64,000 bases of DNA from Corynebacterium sp. 122RC1 (GTDB lineage Bacteria > Actinomycetota > Actinomycetes > Mycobacteriales > Mycobacteriaceae). The notes beneath the pieces are model-generated. The model saw nothing but the letters and a program-made list of their open reading frames with translations. It ran no database searches and was not told the origin of the DNA. The stretch spans positions 32,384-96,383 of the forward strand of contig NZ_JANIKD010000007.1 of assembly GCF_024580955.1 (NCBI RefSeq), given 5' to 3'. Both the position numbers and the translations under genes were made by a program. How positions within the stretch are numbered: position 1 is the stretch's first letter; each line of letters opens with the position of its first letter. Of this stretch, positions 61,010-64,000 are shown piece after piece.

Positions 61010-61030
61010 GTTGAGCGTGGTGGACTCAAT
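61010..61030 (-). promoter_or_regulatory. HAIR operator 2 (HspR) of dnaK
   Basis: GTTGAGC, N7, ACTCAAT, centred 130 bp upstream of the first site. It marks the last feature clearly belonging to the heat-shock locus before the acquired segment. Confidence 0.7.
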
Positions 61031-61493
61031 CTTGGTTTCCTGAAGCTTTCCGACGCTCCCAAGACCCCACTTCGGCAGCGCCCCACGGCGAGAAGGCGCG
61101 GCAGGGGTCCGGGTCAAAAGCAGGTGAGGCCTTTCACAACTAACCCACCAGCGGAAGGAAGCGATAGCCCCTTACCTTGTTGCACCGACCAGCCGGAGGT
61201 CAGATCAATATCGGATATGTCGAAAGGATGTGGCACCGCCGCCCACCAGAGATCAAACTGATCCTGTCACGACCACGGCCCTCACGCCGCAAAAAGCCAT
61301 AGGCCGCCCAGCACCTAAAACTCGTCCACAAACCCCTTAGACTCCCCGTCCACAAAGCGACGGACTCCCTGCCCAACAAGTAACTGGACTCCCTGTCCAA
61401 GAAGTCTTCGGACTCCTTTTCCAAAAACCCATGGACATCACACCTTTGAGCTGTGATCATCGACCACCAGAAGGTTGCACACCCTTGGGGAAC
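61031..61493. other. Non-coding stretch between dnaK regulatory region and erm(X)
   Basis: About 460 bp with no convincing gene. It holds a degenerate tandem repeat (61317-61438, listed separately). The dnaK side is probably chromosomal; the junction with the acquired erm(X) DNA lies somewhere here, but no IS end, IS1249 remnant or target duplication was recognised. Confidence 0.5.
61317..61438. repeat. Degenerate 23-24 bp tandem repeat, about five units
   Basis: GGACTCCCTG(T/C)CCAA-type units begin at 61340, 61363, 61387 and 61411, with partial units at 61317 and 61434. The unit spacing is 23-24 bp. Two units share CGTCCACAAA. The arrangement recalls iterons or decayed coding repeats; no protein reading is convincing. 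Confidence 0.65.
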
Positions 61494-61521
61494 TTGCATT
61501 GAAACTTTCCAAGAGTAGAAT
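61494..61521 (+). promoter_or_regulatory. Promoter of the erm(X) leader transcript
   Basis: TTGCAT, 16-bp spacer, TAGAAT. Transcription would start near 61528 and include both upstream ORFs. Confidence 0.5.
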
Positions 61522-61555
61522 GCAAGTACAGAAAGTGAGGACAAGGTCCCTCGCT

Positions 61556-61639
61556 ATGAGTAAGAAAAGGTCTACAGGACAATTTGCGCCTGTAGGCCTT
61601 TTCTTTTTCTCTACTGGGGGCGGGCGGGGATATAATTAG
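61556..61639 (+). CDS. Upstream ORF 1 of erm(X), 27 codons, overlapping a terminator
   Basis: Begins MSKKRSTGQFAPVG, continues LFFFSTGGGRG and ends YN. AAGG lies 9 bases before the ATG. The intrinsic terminator at 61565-61607 is wholly inside the frame, so a ribosome travelling through it would open the stem. The basic-to-hydrophobic FFF run could be a stalling or slow-translation segment. No close named family is claimed. Confidence 0.5.
   Translation: MSKKRSTGQFAPVGLFFFSTGGGRGYN
61565..61607 (+). terminator. Intrinsic terminator inside upstream ORF 1
   Basis: AAAAGGTCTACAGG, a ten-base loop, CCTGTAGGCCTTTT (one G-T pair), then CTTTT. A strong Rho-independent terminator between the promoter at 61494 and erm(X). 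Confidence 0.85.
61631..61636 (+). promoter_or_regulatory. TATAAT box just before the erm(X) leader peptide
   Basis: A perfect -10 hexamer. A start about 7 bases later would fall at or next to the leader ATG (61644), giving a nearly leaderless leader mRNA. No good -35 is seen at 17 bp. Confidence 0.4.
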
Positions 61640-61643
61640 ACCC

Positions 61644-61691
61644 ATGTTGATTTCAGGTACCGCTTTCTTGCGGTTGCGCACCAACCGCTAA
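61644..61691 (+). CDS. Erm(X) leader peptide
   Basis: 15-residue peptide MLISGTAFLRLRTNR containing the RLR motif at which macrolide-bound ribosomes stall. It precedes erm(X) by 99 bp, which contain alternative hairpins, and matches the known leader of corynebacterial erm(X). Confidence 0.9.
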   Translation: MLISGTAFLRLRTNR

Positions 61692-61790
61692 GGCGGTTTC
61701 CTACCCCGTAGGTTAAAAACCGCTCCGGTCCTTTAGCCGGGCGGCTATTTGTCATGCCCGGCTCCCTTTCAAATCCAAGGAGCACACCTG
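61692..61790 (+). promoter_or_regulatory. Translational attenuator of erm(X)
   Basis: Pairs seen: AACCGC/GCGGTT across the leader stop, CCTAC/GTAGG, CCGG/CCGG, GCCGGGC (61736-61742) with GCCCGGC (61756-61762), and GCTCC (61761-61765) with GGAGC (61779-61783) of the erm(X) ribosome site. Stalling on the leader would free AAGGAG. Confidence 0.75.
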
Positions 61791-62645
61791 ATGTCTGCAT
61801 ACGGACACGGCCGTCACGAGCATGGCCAAAATTTTCTCACCAACCACAAGATCATCAACTCCATCATCGACCTTGTAAAACAAACCTCCGGCCCCATCAT
61901 TGAGATCGGACCAGGAAGCGGTGCCCTCACTCACCCGATGGCCCACTTGGGGAGGGCGATAACGGCAGTTGAAGTGGACGCAAAACTAGCTGCCAAACTC
62001 ACACAAGAAACCTCCTCGGCGGCGGTCGAAGTGGTCCATGATGATTTCCTTAACTTCCGTTTACCCGCCACTCCCTGCGTCATTGTGGGAAACATTCCCT
62101 TTCACCTCACCACTGCCATTCTTCGAAAGTTGCTGCATGCGCCGGCATGGACTGACGCTGTACTCCTCATGCAGTGGGAAGTCGCTCGCCGCCGGGCTGG
62201 GGTAGGCGCAAGCACGATGATGACGGCTCAGTGGTCCCCATGGTTCACATTTCACCTGGGTTCCCGGGTACCAAGGTCTGCTTTCCGGCCACAGCCAAAC
62301 GTTGACGGGGGGATCTTAGTGATCCGCCGGGTGGGTGACCCGAAGATTCCGATAGAGCAGCGCAAAGCCTTTCAGGCGATGGTGCACACCGTTTTCACTG
62401 CCCGGGGACGCGGGATAAGGGAAATTCTCCGAAGGGCAGGGTTGTTTTCATCACGTTCAGAAACACAATCATGGTTGCACTCGCGAGGAATCGACCCCGC
62501 GACCCTACCTCCCAGATTGCACACCAACGACTGGATCGATCTCTTCCAGGTGACTGGTTCCTCTCTACCTCACCATCGACCCATTTCACCATCGGGAAGT
62601 AGTCAACGACCTCCTCAACGGAAAAACCGAAGCCGGCGGCGTTAA
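61791..62645 (+). CDS. erm(X): 23S rRNA (adenine-N6) methyltransferase Erm(X)
   Basis: Dimethylates A2058 of 23S rRNA and so gives MLS-B resistance. 284 aa, the known length of Erm(X). SAM motif IIEIGPGSGALTHPMA, catalytic motif NIPFHLTT, target region FRPQPNVDGGILVI. The C-terminus is basic (RKNRSRRR). I chose MSAYGHGRHEHGQNFLT with AAGGAG upstream. Not flanked by IS1249 in what is visible, unlike Tn5432. Confidence 0.96.
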   Translation: MSAYGHGRHEHGQNFLTNHKIINSIIDLVKQTSGPIIEIGPGSGALTHPMAHLGRAITAVEVDAKLAAKLTQETSSAAVEVVHDDFLNFRLPATPCVIVGNIPFHLTTAILRKLLHAPAWTDAVLLMQWEVARRRAGVGASTMMTAQWSPWFTFHLGSRVPRSAFRPQPNVDGGILVIRRVGDPKIPIEQRKAFQAMVHTVFTARGRGIREILRRAGLFSSRSETQSWLHSRGIDPATLPPRLHTNDWIDLFQVTGSSLPHHRPISPSGSSQRPPQRKNRSRRR

Positions 62646-62683
62646 TCCCCACCAAAACCGAAATCCACCAGTAGTACTAAAAG

Positions 62684-63215
62684 GGCTCTTCCGGTTTTAG
62701 AGTGCATTGATTAGTTCGCCGGGGGTTCGGGCGTGGCACAAGATATTGGGGTCCTTGGCTTTGTAGGAAAAAGGTATCTAATCCATCCGTACAAAACTAA
62801 GGACCTACTGTGCAGCCTAACGGAAATGTCATCGTCGATACCATCTGCCGCACCGCAAAACTAGGAACTACTATCACCGGTGCCACAGAAAACGGTGACG
62901 TCACTGTTATTGAAGCCGAACCCGTCGAGCCGATCAATGAATGCCCTACCTGCGGGCAGCCTGGAGTATTCCGCGACCACGTCATCCGCAGCCTGGTCGA
63001 TCTGCCCATCGTCGGCCACCCAACAACTTCATGTGCGCCTTCCACGCTACCGGTGCACCAACAAGCGTTGCTTGCAGAAGATCTTCCGTGCTGGCCTTGC
63101 CTGCGCGCCCGACAATTCAAAGACCACGGACCAGGTGACCCACTGGATCCTGCAACGACTCTGCCTAAATCGGATGAGCGTTGCCGCTGCACCCAAGTCA
63201 TTAGGCCTGGGGTGG
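62684..63215 (+). mobile_element. Truncated ISL3-family insertion element (IS31831/IS1207-like)
   Basis: Begins with GGCTCTTCCGGTTTTAGAGT, the type of terminal inverted repeat found in corynebacterial ISL3 elements. A transposase start follows at 62810. Homology ends near 63215 after the LGLGWD segment, so most of the transposase and the right inverted repeat are absent. Confidence 0.75.
62810..63215 (+). pseudogene. ISL3-family transposase N-terminal fragment, frameshifted
   Basis: GTG start. Frame 1 has NECPTCGQPGVFRDHVIRSL and VDLPIVGHPT, the zinc-finger N-terminus of ISL3 transposases. About two bases then seem to be missing near 63020, and homology continues in another frame with QLHVRLPRYRCTNKRC, then WILQRLCLNRMSVAAAPKSL and GLGWD. 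Not functional. Confidence 0.8.
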
Positions 63216-63316
63216 GATATGAAGTGTCCCAGGTTTTGTTCCGTTTGATGAAACCCGTTTTTGAAACAACGTACGGAGCACAACGCACGCCGATGCCAAA
63301 GCTTCCGCAACATCGA

Positions 63317-63873
63317 CTACCTCATCAAACCCACGACAGTGGGATTCACACCCTCAATCCCCACGCGTGCAATCTGGGCGGCGTAAATTTTCTTGACGGT
63401 GCTCGTGCCCGTGAGCCACTGCTCGAGAACCGGGTCTATGCTCCCAACCAGTGAAAACACGTCACCAATCACATCGAGAACGTCAACATTGAGCAAGCTA
63501 TCCATGTGCGACACCCGATTGCGCAGCAGATGAAGGTGGGCCACTCTCCAGTACGTCGTTTGCCCGTCAGGATCTACTTCATGCGGAAACGCTGCTTCTA
63601 GCGCTTCTTTCCACATCCGAACACGATTCCTATTCTCCCTCCTCTCCGGTTCAGCATCGGGGTCGTGGTTAGGGAGAATGTCTTTCCACATCCCAAACAT
63701 TGTGTTCGCCAAAGCATCGTCATGCGTAATCGCTGCCCCATGGCGAGGATGATGTGCTGAACGATTCTCCGCAGAATTCCGCGCGCGCCTCAACGCCTCC
63801 CGTCGTTTACCTTCAGTAAGCCCTCGCAATGGGGAAGCTGGAGCTTCGAGAAGCCAACTAGGATTTCCGGTTT
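63317..63873 (-). pseudogene. Abi-like protein gene, 5' end cut off by IS6100
   Basis: The chromosomal/plasmid part reads from TGNPSWLLEAPASP to NPTVVGLMR. It contains NRVRMWKEALEAAFP and TYWRVAHLHLLRNRVSHMDSL (R-N-x-x-x-H), resembling the C-terminal half of Abi-like abortive-infection/HEPN-type proteins. The native start is missing: the frame runs on into IS6100, with an ATG at 63958 inside the element. Confidence 0.55.
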
Positions 63874-64000
63874 GGCTCTGTTGCAAAAATCGTGAAGCTT
63901 GAGCATGCTTGGCGGAGATTGGACGGACGGAACGATGACGGATTTCAAGTGGCGCCATTTCCAGGGTGATGTGATCCTGTGGGCGGTGCGCTGGTATTGT
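63874..64000 (+). mobile_element. IS6100 left end (partial)
   Basis: Terminal inverted repeat GGCTCTGTTGCAAA at 63874-63887, the IS6-family end, followed 48 bases later by the IS6100 transposase start. The element continues past the window edge. Confidence 0.9.
63935..64000 (+). CDS. IS6100 transposase, first 22 codons (3' partial)
   Basis: Reads MTDFKWRHFQGDVILWAV and four further residues, identical to the start of the IS6100 DDE transposase as I know it. IS6100 is widely spread with resistance genes in Actinobacteria and Proteobacteria. Confidence 0.88.
   Translation, partial: MTDFKWRHFQGDVILWAVRWYC

Noticed and set aside
61317..61438. Possible CRISPR array
   Set aside because: Units are contiguous and diverged, without unique spacers, and no cas genes are near.
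61200..61544. A 114-codon minus-strand frame over the tandem repeat
   Set aside because: Its middle is just the 24-bp repeat in translation, and the rest has no family resemblance or ribosome site.
63317..63958. An intact 213-aa gene
   Set aside because: The N-terminal 28 or so residues are translated from the end of IS6100; the native 5' end has been lost.

Overview
This 64 kb window is a chromosomal segment of a Corynebacterium (order Mycobacteriales, species not determined). The diagnostic evidence is the glnX-glnH-pknG operon, ackA/pta side by side, purA, fba, pyrE, clpB, ald-adhA and a dnaK/grpE/dnaJ/hspR set with HspR (HAIR) operators, all in corynebacterial style and order, with tightly overlapping ATGA/TAATG junctions. 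The first gene is cut by the left edge, and an IS6100 copy is cut by the right edge.

Layout. 1-5412: Mrp Na+/H+ antiporter operon, with an A-B fusion followed by C, D, E, F and G, then a coupled GT87 polyprenyl-mannose-type glycosyltransferase. 6.7-14.3 kb: a DUF222/HNH protein, a YbdK-type carboxylate-amine ligase, a LytR_C protein, a DUF3263 protein, def, a GNAT protein, xthA, cls, a Na/Pi-type transporter and a Nudix hydrolase. 14.3-18.7 kb: glnX-glnH-pknG, the glutamine/nitrogen signalling unit that acts through OdhI on 2-oxoglutarate dehydrogenase. 18.7-21.3 kb: pta-ackA. 21.3-30 kb: small metabolic genes, a shrunken PurT relative, purA, two tandem FUSC proteins, an XRE regulator with a membrane partner, and an FAD/NAD(P) protein. 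30-40.7 kb: fba, a GH76 glycanase, a TrmH-type methyltransferase, pyrE, a frameshifted lipoprotein locus, a rhodanese, OYE-ohr and clpB. 40.9-44.1 kb: a drug-type ABC transporter with its DesK/DesR-like two-component system. 44.2-53.3 kb: an aldo/keto reductase, an FMN monooxygenase plus ferredoxin-reductase-like pair, a nitrilase, a DUF1023 hydrolase pair, ald-adhA and DUF418.

53.3-61 kb is the heat-shock region. dnaJ-hspR is separated from dnaK-grpE by a btuCDF-type cobalamin ABC transporter preceded by what reads as a cobalamin riboswitch. dnaK, dnaJ and clpB each carry HAIR inverted repeats, two pairs and one single, so the HspR regulon and its regulator are all in the window.

61-64 kb is acquired DNA. 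An erm(X) macrolide/lincosamide/streptogramin resistance gene sits directly upstream of dnaK on the opposite strand. It has an RLR leader peptide and a second upstream ORF that overlaps an intrinsic terminator. Next come a truncated, frameshifted ISL3-family element, an Abi-like ORF cut by an insertion, and the left end of IS6100. No rRNA, tRNA or CRISPR array was recognised. The most interesting observations are the cobalamin cassette splitting the heat-shock operon, the tandem upstream ORFs of erm(X), a PurT relative that has lost its ATP-binding core, a palindrome in front of the ABC/two-component operon, and a lipoprotein signal peptide out of frame with its mature domain.
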